Positions 31,553-43,772 of a DNA stretch of 64,000 bases are shown in pieces. The notes under the pieces were generated by a model that saw only the letters and a program-made list of their open reading frames with translations, did no database searches and was not told where the DNA came from. Each line of letters opens with the position of its first letter. Position 1 is the stretch's first letter. A program made the position numbers and the translations under genes. The stretch is from Bufo bufo (Eukaryota; Chordata; Amphibia; Anura; Bufonidae). The stretch spans positions 109,156,644 to 109,220,643 of the forward strand of contig NC_053391.1 in assembly GCF_905171765.1 (NCBI RefSeq), read 5' to 3'.

Positions 31553-32185
31553 GACTTCAGAGAATGTCATGTTTACTTTTGTAATAATAAATACAAATTT
31601 ATATTTTTTCTCCTCTCATTTCGAACTCTGCACATAAAGTATATACATTACAAATTATTTGCAAAAAAACCCTCCAAGATATAACATTTGATGGTACTGC
31701 AAAAAGGAGAAAAATCAATTTTCAACAGCAAAAAGGTTAAACGCCTCATCCCGCCTCTACTAAGTGATCGTCTATCCTTAGGAAAGGCTATCGCTAGCTG
31801 AAACTACACAACTGTGCAGCACTGCTCCCGATTATTCATTGACTTCAATGGGAGCAGCGCTGCAATGATGAGCATTGTCCACTGCAATGTTGGAGGAGAG
31901 CTGACATCTCTTGACGGAGTTACACCCGAACAGCTGATTGTGGGTGTGATGAATACCACCCCTCGTGCCCGCTGACGTCAACCACGCCGAGCTCATGAGA
32001 CCTGGTATGATCACAGGGTTTACCAAAAACGTGAAGTTACGCCCTCCAGAGGAGCACGTAAGGTCAGGCTGGTATAGTTTACGCACCCACCTCCTGTCCA
32101 CGCGGGCACAGAGAGGCAACAAGCTGAGAGAGCCTTTTCACTGCCGCAGTGAAAACAGCGCGTCCTCAGCCCGGGTAACTGCCAC
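31553..32185. repeat. Unassigned DNA with an old MITE-like fragment
   Basis: GTCTATCCTTAGGAAAGGCTA and ATTGACTTCAATGGGAGC near 31,765-31,855 resemble pieces of the TTAA-type frog MITE whose end also appears at 33,260-33,358. No gene is visible. Confidence 0.3.
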
Positions 32186-32189
32186 CAGT

Positions 32190-33243
32190 TTCTCGTTTGA
32201 TATAAGCCCGGTCCGCTAACGGGATTATATAGGGTCAGAAACCAACCCGCGGTAGCTTATAACTAGGCCAAAACACTGACGTGGGGATTCGTGATCGAGA
32301 TACAAGATAGCACAATATTAAATTATAGATTTAATAGCCGTATGGGCACACTAGAGTTAACACAATATACACTAAGAATATATACAGTGGTCTGATGTTA
32401 CAGATTACAGGTTATATGGTTACAACAGGGTTAAGCAGGGTAAAAGTCAGTTACCGAGTATGATGAAAGTTCCTTTGAGATGTTCTTTGCTGCAGTCCAC
32501 ATAAAGGGCCGTGAACTCAGCTATTTCCTGGGTCCCTCTAAACACATGTGTAGGATGTGACCCCTCTTCAGAGAAAGACGCGCCTACTTGCTGGCACCAG
32601 ACTTTTAACCTGTAGCCGGCCCCTCCCCTCCCGGCCTCAGGGAGGGATCCACTCCCCCTCTTCTGGGCTGGCAGCAAATGACCCACAAAACCCTTTAGGG
32701 TTCATAGCTCCAGACCAGAGGGTCATAGGGAGATGGTTCTGGGATCAATGGACCTGCCTGGGTTCTGGCTACAAGTAGAGCCCAAACCTGGTACCGTTAT
32801 GTGGTTTCTATGGGGAGATATGGATATCTCTCTACCCTGACCTCGTCTCATTAAACAAAGACCATGGGAACATACCTCGTGGCCACCGGGACACAAATAT
32901 GTATCCGGTTTGCGCCTGCGATGGCCAGGCGGTTCATAATTCCTTATGAAAGGTAGGTGCCAACATGTCTGGGAGGTCTCATTGATCCTGGGCAAAGGCA
33001 GATAGCCCCTGCTGGGGGTTTTCCTGCAATATTCCGTTGGCTCCAAACTGGTGGAGGTGAGGTGTGATCTTCTTCTTGAAGTCTGGACCCCCTGGGGGGG
33101 GGGGTGGAAATTAATTTTGCATGTACACTGAGTATGCCAAGAGGCCTGGGGCTTTGAAGCAGGGAAGCAGGGCCCTCCTGTGGAGTTCACTACCTCCGCT
33201 ATCTGTCAGCACATGGGGGTGTGAGGACATGGCTGACAGTAAA
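32190..33243 (-). repeat. Possible solo LTR
   Basis: On the minus strand the stretch begins TGTGAGGAATATGG near 33,243, has a TATA-like CTATATAATCCCG near 32,235 and is followed by AACTGGTGGCAG, which resembles a primer-binding region. The TATA-to-end distance is short for an LTR and there is no second copy in the window. A G-run lies at about 33,093-33,104. Confidence 0.2.
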
Positions 33244-33259
33244 TATTAATCCATATTCC

Positions 33260-33358
33260 TCACAGTGGGGGTGCGGGATGTCGGAACCCACCGATCAGCT
33301 ACTGATGGCCTATCCTGAGGATAGGCTAACATTTAATAAAGCCCGAACATCCCTTTAA
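33260..33358. repeat. 3' fragment of a TTAA-type MITE
   Basis: CCACCGATCAGCTACTGATGG, TATCCTGAGGATAGGC and the end CCCGAACATCCCTTTAAAG match the general form of frog TTAA MITEs. The left part is missing. A weak relative is seen at about 34,860-34,915. Confidence 0.45.
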
Positions 33359-34235
33359 AGAACTGTGTTAAAAATGCCCCTACAGAACTGACTGATTACA
33401 TTTTAATCAGGTTTTATCATTGGAATTTATTCATCTGTTTTATCTGAAAGAAATAAGAATACATTGAAACATCAGTAAATAATCTAATAATTTTCATGCC
33501 ATTCAAGCGACTTGTGGATTTGGCGGTTCTCCTCTTACAATAAATGTTTTGTAGAGTTCTCGATGCGTGGATTATGCTATTACAGTTTCTAATCAAATAT
33601 ACTTCATATTTTCCTACTTTGGCTAAAAAGCTATTTAAATATATATTAATACATATTACCAACTGTTATAAAAATGCCCTTACACAAAATGTTGCCTTGA
33701 TTTTTAGACATGCATGTATAAATACAGTATATTCTGTAATTATGCTGATTTCACAGAATCGGAATATGCAATTTATTAGGGACTGTCTCTGGCTAATAAA
33801 CACTGCTGTACACGTGTATGTGCTTTATTTAGGCTTAACATTTCTGGGAGAACATTTTATTATTTTCATTTCTATTAAGCATACACACAATTTTATTACA
33901 CCTTCATGACACCTTACATTGTGGACGGGGTCCGTTGTTCCTCCATAGGAGGTGCATGTACAGAGGTATATGGATAGGGTTTTTTTTTTTCTGTCCGATT
34001 CTGTGAGAATCCAGGAGAACAAAATCTATTGTATGTTCCATCAAATGCCACGTGATGGAGGGATTCTCCCTGAGAAGCATTGCTTTTAGGGGTTGATGAT
34101 TCTATGAATACATCACCGTATGGCACGCCATATGGAGGCTCTGTACACGCTCTGCCATGTGCATAATATTGGCAGTAGGATTCAAATTCTTAATGGGTAT
34201 TTGCCATATAAGTTTGCACAGTTCCCAGTATGATA
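33359..34235. other. Unassigned AT-rich stretch
   Basis: Short frames on both strands, none supported. No repeat end, RNA gene or motif recognised. Confidence 0.4.
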
Positions 34236-34239
34236 TTAA

Positions 34240-34673
34240 AGGGTTTGTCTCCTTGAAAGTGGAGCTGTCACCTCTCCCGACATGTCTGATTTAGTAACTA
34301 CTTATATTCCCCATGTAATAACAATTGAGGAACATCTATTCTTATGACTCTATGATGTGGCATTCCTTTATTATTGCTTTTTGAAGTTTGAAATGAAGGT
34401 CCAAGTGTGTGTGTGTAGAGGAGTGTCCCTGCACAGTCTGCACTGGCAGCACTGATTGGATAGAGTCAGACTGTGCGTGGACACATCCCCAACTTGAAAC
34501 ACCCATCTGGACCTTCATTGCAAGTTGCTAGTAATGAATTCATAACTTCAAGAAGCAATCATAAAGGATTGCTACAAAGTCATATATAATAGATGCTCCA
34601 GAATTATTACATGGAGGATGCAAGTACAGTAGTTCACTAAAACAGATATGACATTAGAGGTTACAGTTCCTCT
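34240..34673. repeat. Diverged foldback MITE with TTAA target site
   Basis: TTAA at 34,236-34,239 and 34,674-34,677 flank a foldback whose arms align imperfectly (CTGTCACCTCTCCCGACATG against CTGTAACCTCTAATGTCAT, then both with CCATGTAATAA). The right terminus read inward, AGAGGAACTGT, is close to the Kolobok terminus AGAGGACCTTT. Confidence 0.5.
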
Positions 34674-34984
34674 TTAAGGCCATGACTCTCTGATCGTCGA
34701 GGTTTGACGCCCTGCACCCCTGCCAATCAGCTGTTTCAGAGTAGCTCTGTAGTGGACGGAGCTGGTTGCTGCTCTAATTGAATAGAAAGGATGAAGCTGT
34801 GTAGGTACGGTGCTGGTGCTGCATTGAAAGAGGGGTGTTGGACCTCTGCTAATTAAATAGTGCTGGTCTATCATAAGGATAGGTCATCACTTGTGAAAAT
34901 CTGGATAACCCCTATAACAAACAAAAAAGGTATGACCCTACAGTGCTTCCCTGAAAAAGTCAGCTTAGAATAAACAATATTAAG

Positions 34985-35325
34985 TAAAGGACCGGCACTC
35001 ACAGTAAGGTATGATCTTCAATCTTTCTTTATTTTGCCATGTAGAGGACTAAAAAAACAACGCGTTTTGACTCACATACTGAGTCTTTGTCAAGTACAAT
35101 TTAAACAAAAAATATGGGATTTAAATAGTCCGCCACTGATGACGTCAATAACACGTGACAACAGGGTCCGAGCACCGCGAGGCTGATAATCAGAGTGCCG
35201 GCTGTTTCTGTTTCTATTTGCTCAAAATAAACAATGACACTAGATAGTGGCTTCCAAGGACCTAGATAAATACCCACAAAATATCTTTCTCTCTTCTTAT
35301 AGGGTTTAATTGGTTTCATGATATT
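34985..35325 (-). repeat. PLE-like end with degenerate hammerhead
   Basis: GGACCGGCACTCAC at 34,988 matches the GGCACTCACC end seen in PLE1. Near 35,095-35,050 the minus strand reads TTGACAA, stem GACUC/GAGUC, AAAACGCGUUG, a decayed hammerhead with core positions changed. Confidence 0.45.
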
Positions 35326-35436
35326 GATGACCTATCTTCAGGAAAGATCTGCAATATCAGATCAGTGAGGGTCTGACTCATGGCACCCTGATCAATCAGT
35401 TGATTGAAGGGACTTGTGTGTCCTCTTCAATGTTTA

Positions 35437-36043
35437 ATCACAGAAAATAATGCACTATAATAATAGATGTAAGCATAATATATGAACTAAGCCCTCACTC
35501 TCTTGATAAAGTCTGAGACACTTGGTCAATACGTTTTGATCAAAACACATCTAAGCCCACCTACCAAGCGACAAGGTGGTCTCAGTTCAGGCGGGTCCTA
35601 CGCTAAACCTGCCTATGCCGTTATGCATTTATGTTCAGGAGCGCAGACCCCGCACATATAGTGTGTTGCTCCTAGTTACCTCCATGTGCAACAGCAACCG
35701 GTGGGAGGAGGAGCACACACACCTATATGTACCATCATAATCAAGGTCGCTTATTAGATAGGTGGGGCAAAAGTGCACATGAATACTACTCCCAAAATAG
35801 GAGGTGTGGGGTCTGCGCTCCTGAAGGTGTGGGGTCTGCGCTCCTGAAAATAAATGCATAACGGCATAGGCAGGTTTAGCGTAGGACCCGCCTGAACTGA
35901 GACCACCTTGTCGCTTGGTAGGTGGGCTTAGATGTGTTTTGATCAAAACGTATTGACCAAGTGTCTGATATTTTATCAAGAGAGTGAAGGCTTAGTCCAT
36001 ATGTTATGCTTGCATCTATTATTATAGTGCATTATTTTCTGTG

Positions 36044-36048
<5 letters not shown>
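35437..36048. repeat. Inverted PLE-like remnant
   Basis: About 220 bp (35,437-35,655) is repeated inverted at about 35,815-36,048 around a 160-bp centre. Each arm includes CTTGATAAAGTCTGAGACACT followed by CAATACGTTTTGATC, which looks like a worn hammerhead. The inverted layout copies that of the larger PLEs in the window. Confidence 0.55.

Positions 36049-36076
<28 letters not shown>
36046..36076. repeat. (AT)n microsatellite
   Basis: A run of about 15 AT dinucleotides directly follows the inverted remnant. DNA from here to 36,450 shows no gene. Confidence 0.8.
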
Positions 36077-36079
<3 letters not shown>

Positions 36080-36452
36080 GCCATGTACACCTGCGGCATT
36101 CATTATCATATTGTGCAGGATGTTCTGTGATTTGCACGCAGTAATTACAGTGTCCTCTCTCATTCACTTTAATTTCAACATGCCCAATCCTTTGCTCTCA
36201 CATGAGACAAGTTGCTGTCAGGGGCGTCTGGCAGAAGCTTGTTCCCTGCTCACCATTTTGACAACATACAGCCTCGACTGAGCTGAGAGTGCATGTGTAT
36301 GGGGGAGTCAGGAAGAACAGTTATATGGGAAATTTCTGTTCCCACTATTTTAAATTGGGGGACCTGTGAAGGGAAGTATACTTACCTGCTTCCTGCTGCT
36401 TTCTCGACCACTGTCAGAATTATTGGATATAAAAGAATTCATTATATATATA

Positions 36453-38032
36453 CACTGCTCAAAAAAATAAAGGGAACACAAAAATAACACATCCTAGATC
36501 TGAATTAATTAAATATTCTTCTGAAATACTTTGTTCTTTACATAGTTGAATGTGCTGACAACAAGATCACACAAAAATAAAAAAATGGAAATCAAATTTT
36601 TCAACCCATGGAGGTCTGGATTTGGAGTCACACTCAAAATTAAAGTGGAAAAACACACTACAGGCTGATCCAACTTTGATGTAATGTCCTTAAAACAAGT
36701 CAAAATGAGGCTCAGTAGTGTGTGTGGCCTCCACGTGCCTGTATGACCTCCCTACAATGCCTGTGCATGCTCCTGATGAGGTGGCGGACGGTCTCCTGAG
36801 GGATCTCCTCCCAGACCTGGACTAAAGCATCTGCCAACTCCTGGACAGTCTGTGGTGCAACGTGACGTTGGTGGATAGAGCGAGACATGATGTCCCAGAT
36901 GTGCTCAATTGGATTCAGGTCTGGGGAACGGGCGGGCCAGTCCATAGCATCAATGCCTTAGTCTTGCAGGAACTGCTGACACACTCCAGCCACATGAGGT
37001 CTAGCATTGTCTTGCATTAGGAGGAACCCAGGGCCAACCGCACCAGCATATGGTCTCACAAGGGGTCTGAGGATCTCATCTCAGTACCTAATGGCAGTCA
37101 GGCTACCTCTGGCGAGCACATGGAGGGCTGTGCGGCCCTCCAAAGAAATGCCACCCCACACCATTACTGACCCAATGCCAAATCGGTCATGCTGGAGGAT
37201 GTTGCAGGCAGCAGAACGTTCTCCATGGCGTCTCCAGACTCTGTCACGTCTGTCACATGTGCTCAGTGTGAACCTGCTTTCATCTGTGAATAGCACAGGG
37301 CGCCAGCGGCGAATTTGCCAATCTTGGTGTTCTCTGGCAAATGCCAAATGTCCTCCACGGTGTTGGGCTGTAAGCACAACCCCCACCTGTGGATGTCGGG
37401 CCCTCATATTACCCTCATGGAGTCTGTTTCTGACCGTTTGAGCAGACACATGCACATTTGTGGCCTGCTTGAGGTCATTTTGCAGGGCTCTGGCAGTGCT
37501 CCTCCTGTTCCTCCTTGCACAAAGGAGGAGGTAGCGGTCCTGCTGCTGTTGTTGCCCTCCTACGGCCTCCTCCACGTCTCCTGATGTACTGGCCTGTCTC
37601 CTGGTAGCGCCTCCATGCTCTGGACACTACGCTGACAGACACAGCAAACCTTCTTGCCACAGCTTGCATTGATGTGCCATCCTGGATAAGCTGCACTACC
37701 TGAGCCACTTGTGTGGGTTGTAGACTCCGTCTCATGCTACCACTAGAGTGAAAGCACCGCCAGCATTCAAAAGTGACCAAAACATCAGCCAGGAAGCATA
37801 GGAACTGAGAAGTGGTCTGTTGTCACCACCTGCAGAACCACTCCTTTATTGGGGGTGTCTTGCTAATTGCCTATAATTTCCACCTGTTGTCTATCCCATT
37901 TGCACAACTGCATGTGAAATTGATTGTCACTCAGTGTTGCTTTCTATGTGGACAGTTTGATTTCACAGAAGTGTGATTGACTTGGAGTTACATTGTGTTG
38001 TTTAAGTGTTCCCTTTATTTTTTTGAGCAGTG
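36453..38032 (-). mobile_element. Tc1-like transposon D
   Basis: TA at 36,451-36,452 and 38,033-38,034 flanks termini CACTGCTCAAAAAAATAAAG and their inverse. This terminus type belongs to a Tc1 family widespread in fishes and lampreys with documented cross-species transfer. Length about 1.58 kb is full size. Confidence 0.9.
36712..37735 (-). pseudogene. Tc1-like transposase, element D
   Basis: Minus strand from [12 protein letters not shown] at 37,735. The N-terminal helix-turn-helix ([19 protein letters not shown]) runs in one frame to about 37,560, then a frameshift. The next frame has [16 protein letters not shown] with the first catalytic Asp and [17 protein letters not shown] with the second Asp and WPARSPDLNPIEHIWD with the last catalytic acid follow. 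Stops near 37,081 (probably CGA to TGA) and 36,975 interrupt it. All catalytic positions are recognisable, but the gene is dead. Confidence 0.88.
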
Positions 38033-38202
38033 TATATTTATATATATATAGACTTTGATATCCTGATATCTGTGCTGAATGTCAGCCATCTTTCCTCATC
38101 TTATTTGAACGGGCAAGGGGAGTTCAGTATCCTTTGGACTTAGAATCCCTAACTTTAGATTAAAGATCTGTACAGAAGTGTTTACACAATCTGGTCTGGT
38201 AA
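38033..38202. other. Short spacer
   Basis: AT-rich spacer between Tc1 D and the next MITE. Nothing recognised. Confidence 0.4.
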
Positions 38203-38590
38203 GGCTCCTTTCACATCACCGTTTCTCCTTTCCGTTCTCCGGCTCCGTTGAGAAGCAGGAGAACGGAAAGGACGGATTCTGCAGATAACTGAGACCTAGC
38301 TGAGCGTAACGGAGCCTAAAAACCCCATAGACTATAATGGGGTCCGTTCGGTGTCCGCTCAGAACATGATTTTTGAGCGGAGACGAAAATCCTGCATGCA
38401 GGACTTTCGTCTCCGCTCAAAAATCATGTTCTGAGCGGACACCGAACGGACCCCATTATAGTCTATAGGGTCTTTAGGCTCCATTACGCTCAGTTAGGTC
38501 TCAGTTATCTGCAGAATCCGTCCTTTCCATTCTGCTGCTCCTCAACGGAGGCGAAAAACGGAAAGGAGAAACGGTGATGTGAAAGGAGCC
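38203..38590. repeat. 388-bp palindromic MITE, Harbinger-like
   Basis: GGCTCCTTTCACATCACCG and its inverse form the ends, with TAA at 38,200-38,202 and TAG at 38,591-38,593 as a probable 3-bp TSD. The arms meet at CCTGCATGCAGG (about 38,392-38,403). Same design as 22,436-23,411 but a different sequence. Confidence 0.7.
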
Positions 38591-38607
38591 TAGGAAGAAA
38601 ATGTAGA

Positions 38608-39581
38608 CATATACAAAAAAAGGCATTTACTCAGATAAGGGAATATGCTGAGTTTTGATTTATTCCCAGTGAGTAAAAATAATCTAATTTTACCAGATAT
38701 TGAAAGGTGTATATTAATAATCATGTAAAAGGATTTTGGGTTTTATATCATTGGTTTAAATATCTGTTTTATATAACTAAGAGTATGGTAATTACAGATA
38801 TATTCATTTAATGTTAGAATTGAGGTGGAAATTCCTAGGTAATTTAAGAGTACTAGGTCAGAAACTGGTGTAAGTTAATGATCTCTTTCTTAGAAGATTT
38901 CTTGAAGGAGAATTGTAGAATTGTAGATACAGGTGATCATAAACAAACCCTGTAACTTTACCAAACAATCACCAACAGTGTTGTAGTGTGTGTTTGGAAT
39001 TAATTAGGTTTAGTCAGAGATTTAGAAAGAGACTAGATTTTTGACAAAAGATAAACTTCATTGTCTCTTTCAGATCTCTTCAAGGTTCTGTCTGGAATTT
39101 TAGTTAAAAGTTTATCCCTTCTTCAAATTAAGATGGAAATAAGTAAAATACAAATTCATTCCCAAAATTTATATATGGACCTTTGGTGCCATCTGGTGAT
39201 GGAATAGAATTAAGGAATCTATTGCGAAATAGGTAGGAGGCACTATTCGTGATGTCACTAATTGTAGATTAACCTGGCCTCTCCCATTTTCTGAATGGGA
39301 TAAAAAGGTTAGGTGAACTGACAGATGATCATCAGCATCATCAGCTCTTTGAGGGGAAGCTCTCTGACAATCATTTTCCTGATCTCCATCTGATCCACCT
39401 ACCTGAGAGAATCATCCACCCAGCCATCCATCCGATTGACTACCTATCAAGCTATTGGTGGCAGCCATCTTGAAACCACACTTTGGGAGGAGAAAGGACT
39501 TCTGGAATTATAGTCCTGAACATTGAAACTGATTTCTACTAGCCGGTATGGTATCAATTTGCCTATAGTTTGTAGCAAATG

Positions 39582-39621
<40 letters not shown>

Positions 39622-39935
39622 GAACCATACTTTGTGTATAGTATCTGTTTTGGAATAAGGCTGGGGTGTAACTGCAGTATCATTCTAAACCTTGCTCCAA
39701 TCCAGTGAGATTGTAAATATACTGGTGAGAACACGGTATCATCTCTAAGGAACTGAGTTCAGTTCTAGGCCTGTATGGTTGGTTATGTATATATATCTGT
39801 ATAGATAAAAGATGAAATACGGTATATGCTAGATTTGGGTTTAGTCTGATATCTGACGGCTGAGAGAAGTCACATATTAAATTGTTTAAATATAATTGGA
39901 GGTATCGTCATAATAAGGCATTGTAGTGGATAGAC

Positions 39936-39970
<35 letters not shown>

Positions 39971-40253
39971 TCTAGATTACTTTGACTTTCTTAAAATTTG
40001 CATATCATTGATTGAATTCCATTTGTCACAATTTTTTTATTTTATTAGTTCGCACTGTATTATTTTTTTAAAATAAATATATATATTTTGATTTACCGCT
40101 GCCTTCTTTTTGTCGTCTAACTTAGCGCAGATCACAAGCTCTTTTCAGCTTGGTATTTATGATAATAGGTTAGAATCTCCTCCTTTACAGATTCTAATTT
40201 ATTCACATAAATAATATAGACTGTTAATCGGAGACAGCATAAATATTCTGACA
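38608..40253 (+). repeat. 5' LTR of an ERV-like LTR element
   Basis: From about 38,831 onward the sequence is repeated in direct orientation at 52,811-53,128 and 62,946-64,000 (the split 3' copy). The right border is good: CTGACA at 40,253, four bases, then the primer-binding site. The left border is a guess at TGTAGACATATAC (38,608), because the 3' copy starts only at the equivalent of about 38,831. AT microsatellites lie at about 39,587-39,615 and 39,945-39,968. Confidence 0.65.
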
Positions 40254-40257
40254 TAAT

Positions 40258-40275
40258 TGGAGGTCCCACCGATAT
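40258..40275 (+). other. Primer-binding site, tRNA-Gln type
   Basis: TGGAGGTCCCACCGATAT lies 4 nt after the LTR end and complements the 3' end of vertebrate tRNA-Gln with one apparent mismatch near its end. This is where reverse transcription would be primed. Confidence 0.7.
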
Positions 40276-40358
40276 CTGCCTAGTTGACACAAAAATTTGG
40301 GGTGCAAAATATATATTTGATAAGGTTATTGTGGTATTTGTACTGCAAAAAGTGAAAA

Positions 40359-40984
40359 ATGTGTGAAGGCAATGGTGAGGCAAGCAAGGCCTTGCAGGTT
40401 GGTGCAGAAGCAAAGCCTGATATGCATAACAAAGAAAGGCAAGCATCAATGAAAGAACAAGTATTACTGCATATTCAAGATAGATTAGAGATCAAAGAGG
40501 ATTTCAAAGTCTGGGGGGCTATTCTGGAAAGGACAGTTACAAGATATACTGATGATATTTGGGCTAAAGAATCCAGGTTTGCGGATTGTATCTGTAGCAT
40601 AGCTCAAGCTAAACACAAAAAGGACAAGGATGCGATGATCCTTTAATCTTGGCCTGAATTTATGCTTGTGATTTGTGAATTCACAAAACGATTAGAAAAG
40701 GCAAAATTTAAAAATGAGCAACAGGCTAAGGAGATTGATCAGGTACAGAAAGAAATAAGTGAGATTGAATTTAAGGCTGCCACGGTTTCTGATGAATTAG
40801 CACAATTGTCTGCTAAATTATCAGAATCCGAAAACAGAGATATTCAGAATAGTAAGATGATCAGAACTCTGGAAAGAGATTTGGATCAAGTCTCTAGAGA
40901 ATTGGCAGGATTTCAACAATTAAAATCAGAATTAAAAGAATGTGAGAAGTTGTGTAATGACAATAAAAAGTTACAGAACAAGAT
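40359..40984 (+). pseudogene. gag: gag-like protein of the ERV-like element, N-terminal part
   Basis: The ATG at 40,359 begins a frame of 95 codons, then one TAA (40,644), then the same frame continues for another 110 codons until the PLE2 insertion. The second part is a Lys/Glu/Leu-rich coiled coil (FTKRLEKAKFKNEQQAKE, then LSAKLSESE). I infer gag from its position after the LTR and primer site and from the capsid-like segment beyond PLE2. Confidence 0.6.
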
Positions 40985-41430
40985 AGATAACCAGGAGGTT
41001 GAATGACCAAGTTAGGGGGCACACCACATAATAAACGGAGTGCAAAAGGCGGTGAAAGGGAACATTAAACAGTATTGACCCAAGAGAGAGTCGCTAGAAC
41101 CACCTTATAAATGCACATCCGACAATAATTCCGTATCAAAAATATATAACGTTTATTGGACACACCAACAGACACATTCAAAAATTGTATACAATTAGAA
41201 CATAGTGCGGTATGCAATAAATGTGTAACCAGCACATACAGGTCCACTGAGTAGCCAAGACATAGGCAAAAATGATATACCAGCATATACAGATTTCAAT
41301 GTAAAATATAAAGCAAATGTAACATAGGGTGAGACCTCTTAAAAATGCAGACAGACCTGAAATAGGGTCACAATCAAAGAGACAAACCTACATGAAAAGC
41401 TGGTGCAGTGGACCTGAAAAATAAGAAAGC

Positions 41431-41472
41431 GCCCAACGCGTATCGCCGGAGCAATCCGGCTTCCTCAGGGGT
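41431..41472 (-). ncRNA. Hammerhead ribozyme, PLE2 inverted copy
   Basis: Minus strand: CCC, CUGAGGA, stem II GCCGGA-UUGC-UCCGGC, GAUA, CGCGUU, GGG. GAUA replaces GAAA. Stem I is three G-C pairs plus possible loop contacts. The motif recurs at 50,221. Confidence 0.55.
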
Positions 41473-42459
41473 AAAGGGTCAAATCCTGGGGCATCACCTT
41501 ATATAGAATAATAGATCACATTCAAATAGTATTCACCTGTGCAGCAAAGATCAAACATTAAACGCCATGCACTGACGTGCAGGACGAGGCATTGCCGGAA
41601 ACCGGAAGCAGGAAGTCCATGTGAATCACAGGTGGAACGCATATGCGTTCCACCTGTCACAATGGTACTATACATTGGAAAGGGTAGGGGATCTACTGGC
41701 TCCATGTCCCAAAATCAATAGTTATTAGGTGCATGTATAGATCACCATAGCCTTATCAATAAGAGCACCACTATGGGCGAAAACGCATACGCTCTAAATA
41801 TGCAGCTCCCCGGCACCGGATGTGCGGAGCACATGACCGGAAGCCGAGTGCCGCAATGGACCGCATGGTGGAACGCATAGCGCGCTCCACTATGAATGGT
41901 AGAGCGCGCGGTCCGTTCGTCATGCAGAGGAGGGCCAGGAGGAGGGATGAAGTGGGAGGGAGACGGAGGCTGAACCTACCTCAGAGAAGGAGGGGAAAGA
42001 GCATAGATACCCATTGCATGGTGGGGCAGAGTCGAGAGTATATACACTATGTGTAGCACCACATTATTATGCACTGAAGTAGGAGTCAGTATGATGTGGT
42101 GACGTCACCTGAGCCGGGGGCAAGTTATTTGGACATGTCAAATTAAAATACTGTATATATATATATTGGCAATGATATAACTGGATATTGCATAGTAAAT
42201 AAGAAACGAATACAAAGGATGATTGAATCATAAATAAAACAAAACAAATACATAAAATGATGAGTCATCAATAAGGCATAAATAAATGCATGATCAATAG
42301 AGAGATATAGCTATAATAATGACAGTGATAAACGTATGGATAATACAAATATATATATCCAGAGTATTATTGATCTACAGTTAGGTAACTCTAATTATAG
42401 GTGCCATAACCATGGCAGCAGCGATAGGAGTCCTCACAGGAATAACCAATGTGATAATC

Positions 42460-42590
42460 ATAAAGATCATGTGCATATGCATGTATATGCACGCACATGC
42501 ACATATGCATACACATGTATCAACAAACATACATACACACGCACAAATATGCCGGCACACACACATACATACACATGCATCCCAAAGACA
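42460..42590. repeat. CA/TG-rich microsatellite in the PLE2 3' UTR
   Basis: Alternating CATATG, CACATG and CATACA units, repeated inverted at about 45,860-45,985. Long frames here are microsatellite translations. Confidence 0.7.
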
Positions 42591-43253
42591 TATATAGGGG
42601 GTGAAGGATTGTTATAATTCCAAAAAAAGTGTATCAAAGAAATCATCATGATGAGGACCTAGTTCGCAGGTCCAATCGTGTATCAACCTAAAATAAAGTG
42701 ATATAAGAGGAAAGCGAAGAACGCTCATTAGAGTGTATAGTGGGGAAGACCACTAGTGTGCAAATGAAAAGAGCCATGAGAAGAATAGTGCACCACCGTG
42801 TGTGAATAAGTGATGAAGTATGAGGAAGACCTGTGGGAAATAAGTAACATAATTAGCCAAAATAACCGGATCCAAAGGACCACATATCTGACTAGGTCAC
42901 CCAATAGTATCTAATTGTACGGTGTCTGCGAACACAAGGTTGAACCCCCATATCCACATTAGATCACATACACCACTGGGTCAGCAAACCCATATATCAC
43001 TGGGTCAGCCAAAAATGCCCATTTCTGCGGACTCAATTAACATGCAGGTGGGCCCCCATATCTGCATTAGACCATCACCGTCCAATGACAGCTACCAGAA
43101 CAACTCATCAATATGTTTATGCATTGGCCGGCACAAAGGTGCCCACCCCTGGTTTGGTAATTGAGCCCACTTTGTAAAGACCACCCACCTCAGTATTCCT
43201 GGATGAGGGTTGACTACCCAATTCTATATGGTTAAAATATGTAACCCCATAAT

Positions 43254-43771
43254 TTAGTTATAAAAGCCCGTGAACGTAAGTTCTTCATTAAGTCCCTGTG
43301 GGGCCACCGTGTCCAAATTGAAGATCCACTTAGATTCCAAACGTAGTAGTTGGGAAGAAAGTGATCCTCCCCTCACATTGGTGCGTGCCATGTCGAGGCC
43401 GACAATCCTAAGTCCAGAGGTGATACACTGGTGGCAGTCCAGAAAGTGCGCAGCAACTGAAGTCAGCGGTTTCTTGGCCTGGGTCCGATCTCGGCGGGCC
43501 AAGGCAATGTTGGAAAGATGCTGCTGTATACGTTTCCGTAGCTCCTGACCAGTCTGGCCCACATATATTTTTCCACATTCACGAATAAGTGCATAGATGA
43601 CATTCCTAGTCCGGCAATTGATGTAATGACCCAAGCGCATTGGAGCCGGATGCCTGCAGGTGGAGAAGGAGTCAGTACAGATCATGTATTGACACACATT
43701 GCAATTCCCGCACGGATATGTACCGCGCATCCTAACTCCCCTCCCCAGCCCCTGTGTAGGTCTCTGGAAAT
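43254..43771 (-). CDS. PLE2 GIY-YIG domain, inverted truncated copy
   Basis: A 158-codon minus frame holds paired cysteines (CGNCNVCQYM), INCRTRNVIYALI and ECGKIYVGQTGQELRKRIQ, which is the GIY-YIG core with its Arg, and ends GLNEELTFTGFYN. It matches the end of the main copy at 44,700-45,195 with a handful of substitutions. It has no RT and no start of its own, so it is unlikely to be a working gene. Confidence 0.7.
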
Positions 43772-43772
43772 G

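Noticed and set aside
42336..42649. His/Thr/Cys-rich frames (and copies at 45,801-46,114)
   Set aside because: Microsatellite CA/TG translations in the PLE2 3' UTR, identical in both inverted arms.
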